From Lithobates sylvaticus (taxonomy: Eukaryota; Chordata; Amphibia; Anura; Ranidae): DNA of 64,000 bases. The stretch covers positions 290,573,057-290,637,056 of the forward strand of contig CM053029.1 of assembly GCA_028564925.1 (NCBI GenBank), in the 5' to 3' direction. The translations under genes and the position numbers were made by a program. How positions within the stretch are numbered: position 1 is the first letter of the stretch; each line of letters begins with the position of its first letter. Below are positions 1 to 11,139 of this stretch, piece after piece. The notes below the pieces were generated by a model. That model made no database searches and had not been told where the DNA came from. It saw nothing but the letters and a program-made list of their open reading frames with translations.

Positions 1-199
1 TCATGCAGGTATCCTGCCGGCTGATAAAGGGGGTCAGCAAAGCCAAAAGACGGTGAAAATCGGGGTCCGTCATCCTGAGAAAGTTCCTGAAATCATCAGG
101 ATTATTCTCCCGGATCTCACGAAGCAAAGGCATGTGCGAGAACTGGTCACGCTGAAGCAACCAATTCTTGGTCCACATACTCCTCGTCACTCTGTTCAT
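1..199 (-). CDS. PIF/Harbinger transposase, N-terminal fragment
   Basis: Read on the minus strand from an ATG at 197-199, the frame stays open to the window edge. It gives a peptide of about 65 residues starting MNRVTRSMWTKNWLLQRDQF, followed by HMPLLREIRE, DDFRNFLRM and FHRLLALLTPFISR. This is the usual N-terminal block of animal Harbinger nuclease genes: a W..RD.F..LLREL..D...F.NFLRM..E.F..LL..V.P.I pattern before the DDE core. The DDE residues would lie beyond position 1 and cannot be judged. In the family this enzyme cuts and pastes the element together with a Myb-like partner; no partner gene is visible here. Start choice: first ATG of the conserved block; upstream codons also read open, so the true start could lie earlier. 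Confidence 0.7.
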   Translation of the reverse strand, partial: MNRVTRSMWTKNWLLQRDQFSHMPLLREIRENNPDDFRNFLRMTDPDFHRLLALLTPFISRQDTCM

Positions 200-797
200 G
201 GACGGGTCTTGGGTCAAAGCTAAAAGCCCGACACCAATTCCGCGTACAGCACGAACTCGGCGACGAGTACGCACGGGAAACATCGCTCAGAAGGTCACAA
301 AAGGTCGGCTGGTCAGAACGGACAAACAGAAAGCACCGATAAACAGCAAGGCCTGAAAGAACGAAGTGAATACCAGCAACGAGCAGACAATAAGCAGTGC
401 AAATCAAAGCGTCCTATATCAAGATATAGGCCGCAATGACCAACAAATGCGAACTGACTACACGCACTAATAAACAGATACGCACGACAAGCACAAACTG
501 AAGAGCAGTAACGATCTGAGTCAGAAAAATGAGAAGCGCGAATCTTAAGTCACCAAACTTCCACTAACTCTCGATAAACACGGGATCAGCAGAAGGAGCC
601 CAACGGGTGCCTGACGTGGTGCTGAACTTCCCTTTTGTAATCTCGTGGACGACGACTTACGTCACGACGTTCTTCCGGACCGGATATTCCGACAACGTAG
701 TCCGACCGTGTGTACGCAACGCCAACATCGGACAAAGTACGTCGGACAAAGTCCGACTGACCTGGTCCGCGGATTGTCCGAGCGTGTGTATGGGGCT
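1..797 (-). mobile_element. PIF/Harbinger DNA transposon, terminal part (runs off the window edge)
   Basis: The left edge holds the start of a Harbinger transposase on the minus strand (about 1-199). Upstream of it, about 600-797 is a non-coding end rich in the motif gtccgaccgtgtgtacg. The outer boundary is placed at 797. There the sequence ttaacgttac (798-807) resumes an AT-rich MITE that is uninterrupted at 63381 in its sister copy, and TTA fits the 3-bp TTA/TAA target duplication known for PIF/Harbinger. The other end lies outside the window. No ORF or motif is evident in 200-600. Confidence 0.7.
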
Positions 798-1130
798 TTA
801 ACGTTACATAACACAAGTCTATTGTCTATTGTTCACCAATCACTCAGAGGAAGTACGAAATACGAAATTTTGTTTACGAAATTTCATTTACGAATACGTA
901 CGAATCGTTACGAATCGTTAATGATCGCTATAATTTCTTTCATATTAGTTGAAATTAGTTATTTGGTAGTTTGGATTCGGATAATTTGGATCCGAAACTT
1001 GTAAATGAAATTTCGTATTTCGTACAGAATTCGTATTCGTAAAAATTTGTATTTGGATTCGTACGAATGTACGAATTTCGAAAAATTCGTACGAATTTCC
1101 GATTCGTACGAAACTAATCGCACGTGTCTA
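798..1130. mobile_element. AT-rich hAT-type MITE, partial copy
   Basis: This stretch is dominated by palindromic tacgaat/attcgta motifs. It matches the right-hand two thirds of 63195-63704. Its outer end reads ...gtgtcta and is followed by TTTTGTAG (1131-1138). In the full copy the same 8 bases flank the other side (63187-63194), so TTTTGTAG is the 8-bp target duplication. An 8-bp duplication and short terminal repeats (TAGACA...TGTCTA) suggest a hAT-mobilised MITE. The left third is absent because the Harbinger element interrupts it at 797. Confidence 0.65.
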
Positions 1131-1598
1131 TTTTGTAGGACTGAGCTATGTGGATTGGGCAAGTGATGGCTCGAACAAGTGATTTCCAGGTGGAGAACCT
1201 GCTAAAACGGTGGGATTTAAACTAGTTGAGAAAAGTTGTAACTGAGGTAGAAAGCTGAGGGCAGATTTCCTGATCCTTGTCTACATCTATTAAATCAAAT
1301 GTGGCAAAGTCATTAGTGTTGCAGTCTGGACTGTGCAGAAAGGTGGGACCTGTGAACCATGAAGTACTTTCAAGGCGACTGGCTGCAACAGATCTCGTTG
1401 CTAAGTCTGCAGAATTGTAGTCTGTAGGCACAAAATGCCATTGTTTGGGTGGGGGGACCTCCTTATCCTCAACACTCTGTTATTGACGTAAACATAGAAA
1501 CGTCTAGTTTATTGTACATGTAATCTTGACTTCTTGACCATGTAGAACTCAGCTTTTCGAATCTGTATGTTTGTCTCTGTTGCAATTAGTTCAGCTAG

Positions 1599-2332
1599 CT
1601 ATACAGCCAATACTGCAGTGCAAAGTTCCAATCTAGGTATGGTGTGGTCAGGGAGTGGTGCAAGTTTTGCTTTACCCATTACAAACCCGATATGGCATTG
1701 CCCATTAGTGTCTATGGTCTTGAGGTAGGCTACAGCAGCAATTGCCTTAATCGAAGCATCAGAAAACATACAAAGTCTTTGCATCTGAACTTTTGTAGAT
1801 GGCATGGGGGCATACGGGCGTGGAACTTTGAGGTTTGAGGCTACCTCTGCATGACCATTCTTAAATATTTTCTCCATTAAGGAAAATAGTGAGCAAGTTA
1901 TTGTCAGTTGTCGGTTTGTGTGCTCCCCCCAGGCAAACATTACCTAATAATGACCCACCCAAGATCCAGTTTTTGTGCATATGGGGCATTGTGAGGGCCA
2001 CTGATCTGCTCCCTTACTTTGTGGGCTTGCAAGATATCGCTCCCTGGGAGCAATATTCTCTGAGCCTGATCATCTAGTTCTGGTATGAGATAAGGTGCTA
2101 TGTGATTCAGGTGAGTCTGGTGAACTGCTGCATCTGGTGTGGGGATCTCAGATCTTTTGTCAGGGATCTGATTGCACTCTATTATGGTCAGTAAGGGTAG
2201 ACATTTCTTACCATCCATAGATTCTTTTTGTAGGCCGTCAGCCCTTCTCCCCGCCGTCTCCACTGTACCTGCACAGGTCCTAAGGCAGTAAGGACTGCTG
2301 GGGGCCTTAATGTTAAGAATGTCAAAAAACAC
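1599..2332 (-). pseudogene. BEL/Pao pol remnant (protease end, RNase-H-like block)
   Basis: The upstream part carries GPHNAPYAQKLDLGW, the conserved BEL/Pao stretch just after the aspartic protease. The downstream part carries MQRLCMFSDASIKAIAAVAY and then DHTIPRLELCTAVLAV, the Pao-type RNase-H-like region (FSDAS...RLELxAAVLA). These blocks identify the family with good confidence. The gene is a fossil. Confidence 0.75.
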
Positions 2333-2525
2333 AGCTCTAGCTAGTGACTTATTACTCTGATCATCTAAGATGTTATAGAGCTTAACTGCTCCGTCTCTAC
2401 ATCCTTTTGGGTAAACTCTTACTAGACAGATTTTGGAACAGGATCTGCCACCTCTAATTCCTTTTGCAGACTTCAGTGCACTATGAAGTTATTGATGTCG
2501 CGCCTGTACTAAAGTCCTAAATGGC

Positions 2526-2756
2526 CTACCCGCCATGCTCATTGTCACTCTGGGCAGGCTGGAAGGTTCTTGGAGCTGGCCCTGGATGCAGAGCTGTGTT
2601 ATGATCTGTGCTGCCACACTCTGTACACTTAACGCTGACCTTACAGTCCTTGGTGAAGTGTGTTGATGAAGAGCAGCACTTGTAACAGATGTTGTTCTCT
2701 TTGAGGAAGGCCCTGCGATCCTGCAAGGTCTTTGCTCTGAAGGTTATGCATTTCAT
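2526..2756 (-). pseudogene. BEL/Pao gag zinc-knuckle remnant
   Basis: The translation contains ICYKCCSSSTHFTKDC followed by KCTECGSTDHNTALH, two CCHC-like zinc knuckles in the arrangement found in BEL/Pao gag proteins (CYKCCxSxxHxxKDC and CxxCxxxxHxxxLH). In the family these bind element RNA in virus-like particles. It lies between the upstream gag region (to about 4500) and the protease block, as expected for the minus-strand element. Fossil. Confidence 0.75.
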
Positions 2757-4514
2757 GCATTTCAGAAGGGGTGTGGCATCTTATGCAGAGAGCAGGACTT
2801 AGTAGGGTCACTGTCTTGATCCTCTAGCCGAGACTCTGCAGATCTGTGGGAAGAAATGTTAGTTTTGTGCACTGCTACTTTAGCCCTGTGTTGTTTAGGG
2901 CCAGAAGAAGTGACATAAGACGCTGGAAAATCTTTAATTCCTGCTTGTATGTCTACAAAGTCCACAAACGCTCTAAAGGGTGGAAAAAGTACATTGTGCT
3001 TTGGTTTGTAGTTACAGCCATGAGTGATCCATCTTTCGTGCAACTCATAAGTACATTTTTGTGCTAAGGAGGTAATACCTCTAGCTGAGTCAAGAAAAGA
3101 AAGGCCAGGTAAGTCTCCTTCTGCTTTAGCAACTTGTAACTCCGTACATAGGTCACTGAATTCTCTGAGTCTCTGGTAAGCCCTGCCAGGTATTTTTGGG
3201 AAATCCTTTTAAATCGTATACTTTCTATAGCCTCTGGTGAGCCATAACACCTATCCAGTCTGTTCCAGACTTCGTAAGGCCTATTTCAGGGTGGTATTAA
3301 TGTCTCTGATTCTTTTGGCATGCTCAGCAGAATCATTGCCAAGGCACTTTACAAGGAGATCCATCTGTTCCCTGCAGGATAGATTTAGACCTCTGATGGC
3401 ACTCTTGAAAGAAGATCGCCATGCTCTGTAATGCTGGGGGAATTCAAGTCCTTGGGTAACTAACTCACGTTTTGCAAGGAACTTGGCAAGGTCTACAGGA
3501 GCCTGATTAGCATTGGGGTAGGCTGCTTGTGTATCTTGGTGTGGTGTATAGGTATACCTGGTAGAAGTCTCTTCTTTAGGTGGGCTGGGGTCATACTTGC
3601 ATAAGGTTGGTGGCTTGTGCCAGCTTGTTTCATACTCCCTTGGAGTGAAAGCAGGTGTTTGATGCTTGTATGAAGGCTGAGTATCTTGCTTGGGTGAAGG
3701 TATGGTTGGAGCTGGATAACCAGGATTTCGGTCAGATTTTTATTGCTTGTAGCACTGGGGTTCAAGGTCGGCCTCCTGCTTTGCTTGATGTGACTCACTG
3801 ACATCATATTTGATTTCTTGCTGTGGAGTACTGCTAGGTAGGGTTAGAGTGCTGGTAGTCCTAATCTGAAGTGCGCTGCATGGAATCGTGGTGGTCCTCC
3901 TCTGGACCCAGTACACTGCTACCTACTCTTGACTCACCGTAGGCAGCTGCTTCTAATGCTTCTGCAATGGTGGCAGCAGTGTCTCAGTCCAGCCAGGGGG
4001 CCAGCCTCTGCATGTTATCTTCTAGGATAGCCTGCTGCATTTTCAGAGATGCCTCTTGCTGAGCTAGTTCAGCCACCAGGTGTACTTTTTCCTGCTTCTG
4101 CCTCACCTTCTCTGCATCAAGGTGTGCCTTATCTCTTCTCATCTGCAACTCTTGGTCTGCGATTGTGGCTCTGACCCTCACTGCTTTGGCTTTCAAATGA
4201 GTGCTCTGCTGCATTTGAGATGGATGACTTGGATGAGCTTGCTTGCGATCGTGTTTTGTAAGAAGGTACTTGACTGTGAGACATTGCTGCAGGGGAGAAA
4301 CTGTCCTGCTATGTAGAGACCGCTGTAGTGTCGAATGCGGGAATGCTGCGTGACAGAGTGCGTCTGAGTAGCCTAGCTGCTTGCTTTACCTGTTGAAGGC
4401 CTGTTTCATCGAAGGCATCTGACTCTATGGACGCTGCATAGCCCTGGGCCGTACAGTCTTCCAAAGTCAGCCAGCTTTTCTTCACCTCAGCGGTCAGCAA
4501 AAATTTCACTATTC

Positions 4515-5022
4515 TGTCTCTAGGACAGAGAACTAAACCTTCCTACTCCCATAAACTTCAGATACCATATTTCTTTGATCTTAAATTTATTGGAACAAGC
4601 CAGGTAAAACTACAAATTAATAAAATAAACATCAATCAGTACAAATTTGCATATAATAAAGAAACAATGCCCTATAACACAGAGTGGAATAACAAGAACT
4701 TACTTTTTAAGCTCGCTGAGGGGTGATGGCGAGAGATTAAAGAAAACATGTCTTACTGTCTTGCTGTAGATTCTTAAAATGGAAGCTGAGTCACTTCCTC
4801 TAGAGAATTCTCTCAGAATGCACTGGTTCCTAACAACTTTATTAACACATTCTAAGAGAATACAATATGTAACTTCTACAAACAGCAAAGCTATACCAGA
4901 AAGGGAACAGTAGGTGGCGCCTGCGCTCTGCATATAACTAGCTTGGTGTAAATGAAAATTCAACATGTTATTTTAAGCACATAAACATAAGTAAACTGAA
5001 TAGAAGCCCAGTGGGCAGAACA
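4515..5022 (-). repeat. LTR of BEL/Pao copy A
   Basis: A 508-bp block bounded by tgtctctagg and gcagaaca (TG...CA ends). The same block recurs at 43825-44064, 60217-60305 and 60654-60820, where it is split by other insertions; comparing the two defines the ends. It abuts the gag side of copy A, so it is the 5' LTR of a minus-strand element. Confidence 0.75.
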
Positions 5023-5640
5023 ACCAGGGACATCCTTTATCTATACCAGACCCTTATCTTAGATGGTAATGGGGGGCCCCCACACGTGTCCCCTTATTGC
5101 TGAGACAAGGGCCTCTTCCCTACAGCCCTAGCCATTGGTTGTGGGATTTGTGGGCAGTGGCGCTTCTTGGAATCTGGAAGCCCCCTTTATCAATAAGGGG
5201 GCACCCAGATACCAGAACCACCCATGTGAATAAGTAAGGTGTACATAGTACCCCTACTCATACACAACAAAACAAAGTAAAGTATAAATAAACATTGATA
5301 CACTGTTCTTGACAAGTCCTTTAATAAAAAAAAAAGTCCCATGATGTAAATCCACTGCCAAGCCATGCAGATTGACGTCATTCACATGGGGTCACCCTTT
5401 AAAATTAGGGCTTAGTTCCCTATGATGGTGGGTCTGGAGGGGTGGAGGGATAGCGGTGGTATCAGGATATGTTTACAATACTGTATATGTGGATTTAAAA
5501 GTTATGTTCATTGGATGTTCTCAACTACTTGGTTGTATCTATAATGTTGCCAAGCCTACCCTTGTAACATGTTTGTGCTGCTTTCAAGTGTAATGTTTCT
5601 TAAAATTTTAATAAAACATTCCTTCTGTTAAAACAAAATA
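5023..5640. repeat. Unclassified repeat-like block
   Basis: No ORF of note. It has GC-rich dyads such as ggggggccccc near 5070 and a short inverted pair, ccccctttatc / aataagggggc (about 5182-5207). These are followed by AT-rich sequence and a possible polyadenylation context (aataaaacattcc near 5611). From memory it resembles a widespread amphibian repeat, but I cannot name its superfamily. Confidence 0.35.
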
Positions 5641-5793
5641 ATTAGGGCTTAGTATAAATTGTTCCTACACGTGTGTTTTTTATTTTATTTTAACTATTCT
5701 TAGTTCCTTAGTTTACATGGCTGGAGTTTGCCAGCCATGTAGGTATACAGTCAAATCCATAAACTATAAAAAAAAAATGATATGTAGACACTG

Positions 5794-6049
5794 TGGGGGT
5801 TATTTACTAAAGGAAAATCCACTTTGCACTGCAAGTGCACTTGAAAGTGCACTTGGAAGTAAAGTCGCTGTAGATCCGAGGGGGACATGCAAGAAAAATA
5901 AAAAACAGCATTTTAGCTTGCACATGATTGGATGATAAAATCAGCAGAGCTTCCACTCATTTCAGATCTACCCCTTAGATTTAGGGCGACTGCACTTCCA
6001 AGTGCACTTGCAGTGCAAAGTGGATTTTCCTTTTCGTAAATAATCCCCA
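5794..6049. mobile_element. MITE with about 43-bp terminal inverted repeats
   Basis: About 256 bp. The left end (gggggttatttactaaagg, then aaaatccactttgcactgca) is matched in inverse by the right end (tgcagtgcaaagtggatttt, then cc and the run to ataatcccc). The inner part of the repeat includes the pair aagtgcac/gtgcactt. No coding capacity. The superfamily is not certain. It abuts the Tc1 element starting at 6051. Confidence 0.75.
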
Positions 6050-6393
6050 TATCTCACAAAAGTGAGTACACCCCTCATATTTTTGTAAATATATTATTAT
6101 ATCTTTTCATGTGACAACACTGAAGAAATGACACTTTGCTACAATGTAAATTAGTGAGTGTACAGCTTGTATAACAGTGTAAATTTGCTGTCCCCTCAAA
6201 ATTACTCAACACACAGTCATTAATGTCAAAACCGCTGGCAACAAAAGTCCAAATTGGGCCCAATTAGCCATTTTCCCTCCCCAGTATCATGTGACTAATT
6301 AGTGTTACAAGGTCTCAGGTGTGAATGGGGAGCAGGTGTGTTAATTTGGTGTTATCGCTCTTACTCTCTGGTACTGGTCACAGGAAGTTCAAC

Positions 6394-6880
6394 ATGGCAC
6401 CTCGTGGCAAAGAACTCTCTGAGGATCGGAAAAAAAAAAAAAAATGATTGATCTACATAAAGATGGCCTAGGCTATAAAAAGATTGCCAAGACTCTGAAA
6501 CTGAGCTGCAGCACAGTGGCCAAGACCATACCGCAGTTTTACAGGACAGGTTACACTCAGAGCAGGCCTCGCCATGGTCGTCCAAAGAAGTTGAGTTCAC
6601 ATGCTCAGCATCATATCCAGAGGTTGTCTTTGTGAAAGAGACTTATTGTTGCTGCCAGCATTGCTGCAGAGGTTGAAGGGGTGGGGGTCAGCCTGTCAGT
6701 GCTCAGACCATACGCCGCACTAATTGCATCAAATTGGTCTGCATGGCTGTCATCCCAGAAGGAAGACTCTTCTAAAGATGATGCACAAGAAAACCTGCAA
6801 ACAGTTTGCTGAAGACAAGCAGACAAAGGACATGAATTACTGGAACCATGTCCTGTGGTCTGATGAGACCACGATAAACT
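6394..6880 (+). pseudogene. Tc1-like transposase, N-terminal part
   Basis: ATG at 6394 begins MAPRGKELSEDRK. After an expanded A-run (6430-6444) that shifts the frame, the chain continues as IDLHKDGLGYKKIAKTLKLS and GRPKKLSSHAQHH, the paired-like helix-turn-helix DNA-binding region of Tc1 transposases with its GRPR-type linker. The reading then changes frame again after 6635. It ends at 6844-6878 in VLWSDETTINF, which holds the first catalytic Asp (the SDE motif). The LINE was inserted immediately after this motif. Several frame changes make this copy non-functional even apart from the insertion. Confidence 0.85.
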
Positions 6881-9834
6881 TTTTTTTTATTTACAAAAAT
6901 TTTTATTTGTATCTTTATCACAAACAAGTAAACATTCTCTTTCTTATTTCTGTGAATAACATTGAAACAACCACAATAAGTAAAATATCCAAAGTATCAG
7001 GATACATTAAAGATCAGCTTGACAATCTTATCATCTCATTGAACTACACTATCTATTGTCTAGCCCATAAGTTGGTTTACAGACACCTAACATGGTTCTT
7101 TCGTTTACATGTGTCACCTGTAAGTGGAGTTAGTCACCAACGTGGCGTCTCATAGGTGTGTTCATGAGATTCTGTGATTCGGCCAAAGGCAGAAACCATC
7201 ATGAGTTACAAAAGGTCGTATCAATTTGGTCGTTCAGTCCTTCCTTTAACGCCTGAGCTGTCTCCGTACTCGCTTAAGAAGGCACAGTGTTTATGGGGAG
7301 TCGTAAGTGTGTAGAGTATGGGTATCGGTAACCTGTTGTGATAATAATTGTGGAGAAGGGGGGAAGAGGGGGGGTTTCGGTGGGAGACCAAACGAGGGTG
7401 AAAAAGGTATAGCCTGGTCTAGGGGATGTGTGGGTGTGGGAGTGGGTAGGTGTCTCTCAATTTTACGATGGCTGTAGAGGATGGGAGAGCAGAATTAACC
7501 GTATGTGTGCGTAGGGGTGATTGGGGGGATTGAATGATATGGGGATCTAGGCTGCGAAATCTGAGGGAAATGTTGACCGTCTCTTGCTTCCCTCCTCCCG
7601 GGACCACCTCCCAGGTTTTTTACTAGTGCTCAAGAAGTTATGAGGAGGGGACGGTGCTATCCAATCGAAGAGATCAGGGGTGTAATAATCGGTGTACGTG
7701 AGTGTCCTTAAAGAGCAGGTAGAGAATTTAATAGGGCAAATTCAGGTCCAGTTTGGAAATGTGTCCAACATGCCCACTTAAAGTTAAATTTGTCTGGGGA
7801 GTCTCTTGCTATATGAATTACCTCTTCTAACTCTGCAATTTTATTGATTCTGTAAAACCATTCCTTCAGTGGTGGGGTAGTTTGAGATTTCCAATGCACT
7901 GGTATGCATTGTTTTGCCGCATTTAGCATGTGCATTGCTAGAGATTTGTGATAGGTACGAAGTGATAGATTGGAATGGTGAAGGAGAAATTGAGCAGGTG
8001 ACCATTCCAAGTCGTATGTAGTGACCAATGCTATTATGCGATGTACTTCTTTCCAAAATAGTTGAATTTGTGGACACCCCCACCAGATATGAAGCAGTGT
8101 GCCCGATTGTGAGTTGCATCGCCAACATGAAGATGATGTGTTTGGGTCAAATTTATGCAGTAATTCAGGTGTGCGGTACCACCGGGATAGTATTTTGTAA
8201 TTGTTTTCCTGGGTGGAGACGTTAATGGACCCCTTATGTACGTTAAGGTATATGTTACTCCATTCTGTTTGTGTCAGAGAGTGAGAGAGGTCTTTTTCCC
8301 AAGATGTACATATCGCTGAGTGGTTGGAGTGGCTATCCGGAAAAAGAAGGGAGTGCGTGGTAGAAATCAGGTGTGACTGGGAAGATGATTGTGAGCATAG
8401 GCGTTCAAAAGGAGTGAGCAGCCGGGAACAGCAGGATTTCTTGTCCAATGTGTTTAGGTAGTGCGCAATCAGAAGGTATGCCCATGGCGGTATTGGGGGT
8501 CTGTCTAATCGTGTGGAGAGGAGAGTTGCCGTTGAAAGTTTACCATGGTGGAAGAAGTGGTGAGCGAGAATATTATTTCCCGACCAGTATTGTGTGAGAA
8601 AGTCAGCTGTCATGCCTGGGGAAAGTCTGGGTTCAGTCTTACCGGGGACATGGAACCAGGTATTGTCGATATAGAGGATTGTTTACATAGCTTTTGAAAG
8701 CACTGTGTGGTCGGCCTAATTAGTGGGTGTGCCTTAAGCTCCGGGGGGATGTGACGATCTAGTAGCCAGGGAACTGACGCCAGTTGTAAGTTTGAGAATG
8801 AACCTTCCAGATTCACCCAGTCTTTTGAGGAAGCATGTAGGTTCCAGTCAAGTATTCTGGTTAGATGGACTGCCTTATAATAATTTAGGAGGTCCGGAAG
8901 TCCAATACCCCCCAGATGTTTGGGTAGGGCTAGGTGTGCGTACTTTATTCTGGGTTTGTGTCCACCCCATATGAAAGTAGAGCTTAGGCTTCTGTATGTT
9001 TTGAAAAATGACAGCGGTAGGTGTATCGGAACTGTTTGTAGGATGTACAGCAATCTGGGTAACGCGTTCATTTTGAAAATTGCTGCCCTTCCAAACCAAG
9101 AAAATACAGGTCTGTTCCAATTTTTTAGGTCTGTTGTTAGTTTGGCCAGAATTGGGAGGTAGTTCTTTGCATATAAATCTGTTAGTTTAGCCGGTAATTG
9201 TATTCCAAGGTAGGAGATTGCGAGTGTCTGCCACTGGAAGGGGAAGTTCTCTTTGCATTTTGTCACAAGAGAGTGGAGTAAAGAGATATTGAGTGCGAAA
9301 GACTTAAGAAATTAATTAAGAAATTTATCTTAAGGTTGGAGATTGTATTGAAGCGTCTGAATTCGTCTAACAATACCGGTAGGGTTGTGTGGGGGTTTGA
9401 GAGAAATAATAAGATATCATCTGCGTAAGCAGCCAATTTGTATTCACATTGGGGAGTGTTGACCCCTCGAATGTCTGTATTCTGTCTGATGGCGCATAGT
9501 AAAGGCTCTAGGGTAAGAACGAAGAGAATTGGGGACAGGGGGCAGCCCTGTCTCGTTCCATTGTGTATGGAGAAGGCATTCGACAGGGTGTTATTTACTC
9601 TAATCCGAGCTGAGGGTCTGGTATATAGGGACATGATCATACTTATCATATACTGCTGTATACCCAGTGCTTGTAGGACTGCTGCCATATAGTCCCAGGC
9701 TACCCTGTCGAATGCCTTCTCCGCATCCAACGAGAGGAAGAAGCCTTTTTGCTTTGAGGACGTGATGTGATGGTGTAGACTGATAGCTTTCAGAGTATTG
9801 TCCCTGGCTTCTCTTCCAGGAACAAACCCCACTT
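6881..9834 (-). mobile_element. 5'-truncated L1/Tx1-type LINE inserted in the Tc1 element
   Basis: The insertion is flanked by a 16-bp imperfect target duplication: gagaccacgataaact at 6865-6880 and gagaccaagataaatt at 9835-9850. On the minus strand it starts in the middle of the reverse transcriptase (GFVPGREARDN) and runs through the ORF2 C-terminus and 3' UTR. It ends in an A-rich tail, seen as a T-run at 6880-6888. This is the classic result of target-primed reverse transcription with 5' truncation. The 3' UTR (6889-7707) has no coding signal. Confidence 0.9.
7708..9832 (-). pseudogene. L1/Tx1-type ORF2 C-terminal half (reverse transcriptase and Cys-rich end)
   Basis: Three consecutive minus-strand frames. 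9263-9832 carries the RT palm motifs LSLDAEKAFDRV, NGTRQGCPLSPILFVLTLEP and AYADDILLFL, so the catalytic YADD is intact. 8610-9266 carries the thumb/connection region, with FIWGGHKPRIKYAHLALPK and GGIGLPDLLNYY. 7708-8613 carries the C-terminal Cys/His motif CWRC...GTLLHIWWGCPQIQLFW found in L1-clade ORF2 proteins. Small frame changes separate the three. A local repeat (taagaaattaattaagaaat near 9300) probably marks one of them. Endonuclease and ORF1 are absent through 5' truncation. Confidence 0.9.
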
Positions 9835-9850
9835 GAGACCAAGATAAATT

Positions 9851-10327
9851 TATTCAGTTCAGATAGTGTCAAGCGTGTGTGGCGGCAACCAGGTGAGAAG
9901 TACAAAGACAAGTGTGTCTTGCCTACAGTCAAGCATAGTGGTGGGAGTGAATTCCAACATGTACTGTGACATACTGAAGCAGACCATGATCCCCTCCCTT
10001 CGGAGACTGGGCCGCAGGGCAGTATTCCAACATGATAACGACCCCAAACACACCTCCAAAATGACCACTGCCTTGCTAATGAAGCTGAGGGAAAAGGTCA
10101 TGGACTGACCAAGCATGTCTCCAGACCTAAACCCTATTGAGCATCTCTGGGGCATCCTCAAACGGAAGGCAGAGGAGTGCACGGTCTCTAACATCCACCA
10201 GCTACATGATGTTGCAATGGAGGAGTGGAAGAGGACTCCAGTGGCAACCTGTGAAGCTCTGGTGAACTCCATGCCCAAGAGGGTTAAGGAAGTGTTGGAA
10301 AATAATTGTGGTCACACAAAATATTAA
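9851..10327 (+). pseudogene. Tc1-like transposase, C-terminal part
   Basis: The frame resumes after the LINE and shows VFQHDNDPKHTSK (second catalytic Asp) and then SPDLNPIEHLWGILKRK (the third acidic residue, in the PIEHLW block), with the family's C-terminal MPKRVKEVLENNCGHTKY ending at about 10325. One in-frame stop separates the two ORF pieces at 10108. Together with 6394-6880 this accounts for the length of a normal Tc1 transposase of about 340 residues. Dead copy. Confidence 0.85.
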
Positions 10328-10505
10328 AACTTTGGGCCCAATTTGGACATTTTCACTTAGGGGTGTACCCATGTTTGTTGCCAGCGGTTTAGACATTAAT
10401 GGCTGTGTGTTGCGTTATTTTGAAGGGACAGCAAATTTACACTGTTATACAAGCTGTACACTCACTACTTTACATTGTAGCAAAGTGTAATTTCTTCAGT
10501 GTTAT

Positions 10506-11139
10506 ATGATGGTGAAGTCACGTGACCGCGACGACACGCGTAACGATAAAGAGGCACTGGAAGTGACGCCGGCGAGCTTGTCGCTCCTGGTTTTTTAAAC
10601 TGAATGTTACTATGTAATGTGAGTACCTTGAACCTTTTGTTTTATTCAATAAATTAAGTTGTAAAAGACATACTACACCATTCCCCTTCTTCTTCCCTAT
10701 GTTATCTTATATACACTTTCACTGTGGGAGTCATAAATGAAATTGTGGAAGTGATAGCGGTATGTGATCGTAAAGGAGCAGACTTCTATGTCCACATTGA
10801 AAGCACACACACATAGGAGTCCGGTTACCGTCAGGATATATAGAGGAATCACCTGTGATTATTACATACATGCTGTTACCTTACAGCCATGAGGTAAAAG
10901 GCCATCTATCACCATAGTGCACTGCACGGAAGAGGCCATCTCTTTGGGCCATTACCTTGTACCACAAACCTAAATTGAATGCACATGCACAGAAGTGTGT
11001 TGTAGAGGGTGTTTCACCAGCAAAGAAAAATCATCTTGCACATTTTTTGCAGAGAAGAAAGAAAGTCACCTTATTTTTGCATATTGCACATTGCACTTTT
11101 TCATCTACCACTCTTCAGAGGATTATTTATCACTTTTCA
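10506..11139. other. Intergenic, no assignable feature
   Basis: About 630 bp. A polyadenylation-like context (ttattcaataaattaagttg near 10641) hints at the 3' end of an old retroelement. I see no open frame or terminal repeat that names it. The stretch 10860-11090 looks repeat-like but is unrecognised. Confidence 0.4.

Larger units (their letters stand above)
1131..5022 (-). mobile_element. BEL/Pao LTR retrotransposon copy A (broken fossil)
   Basis: Minus-strand element with its 5' LTR at 4515-5022. From high to low coordinates the parts I can recognise are: a coiled, charged gag region (about 3984-4500), further gag, a zinc-knuckle region (2526-2756), a protease-end block (about 1940-2332) and an RNase-H-like block (about 1600-1830), then further pol remnants to 1131. 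The protease-end motif GPHNAPYAQKLDLGW is characteristic of BEL/Pao polyproteins. The element is clearly dead, with many breaks across several frames. The integrase side would lie left of the inserted Harbinger and outside the window. A second copy of the family occupies 60217-64000. Confidence 0.75.
6051..10505 (+). mobile_element. Tc1/mariner transposon, interrupted by an L1/Tx1 LINE
   Basis: The left end reads tctcacaaaagtgagtacac. About 200 bp of left terminal repeat (for example atgacactttgctacaatgt near 6128, with cagcaaattt/aaatttgctg partners) is matched in inverse at 10320-10505. The transposase starts at 6394, is broken by the LINE insertion at 6881-9834, and resumes. The right terminal repeat stops at about 10505, so the outermost 70 or so bases of the right end are missing. 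Without the LINE the element is about 1.5 kb, normal for Tc1 elements with long terminal repeats. Confidence 0.85.

Noticed and set aside
1131-5022. Retrovirus with an envelope gene
   Set aside because: The conserved blocks (protease-end GPHNAPYAQ motif, CCHC pair, RNase-H-like region) are BEL/Pao type, and no envelope-like segment is seen.
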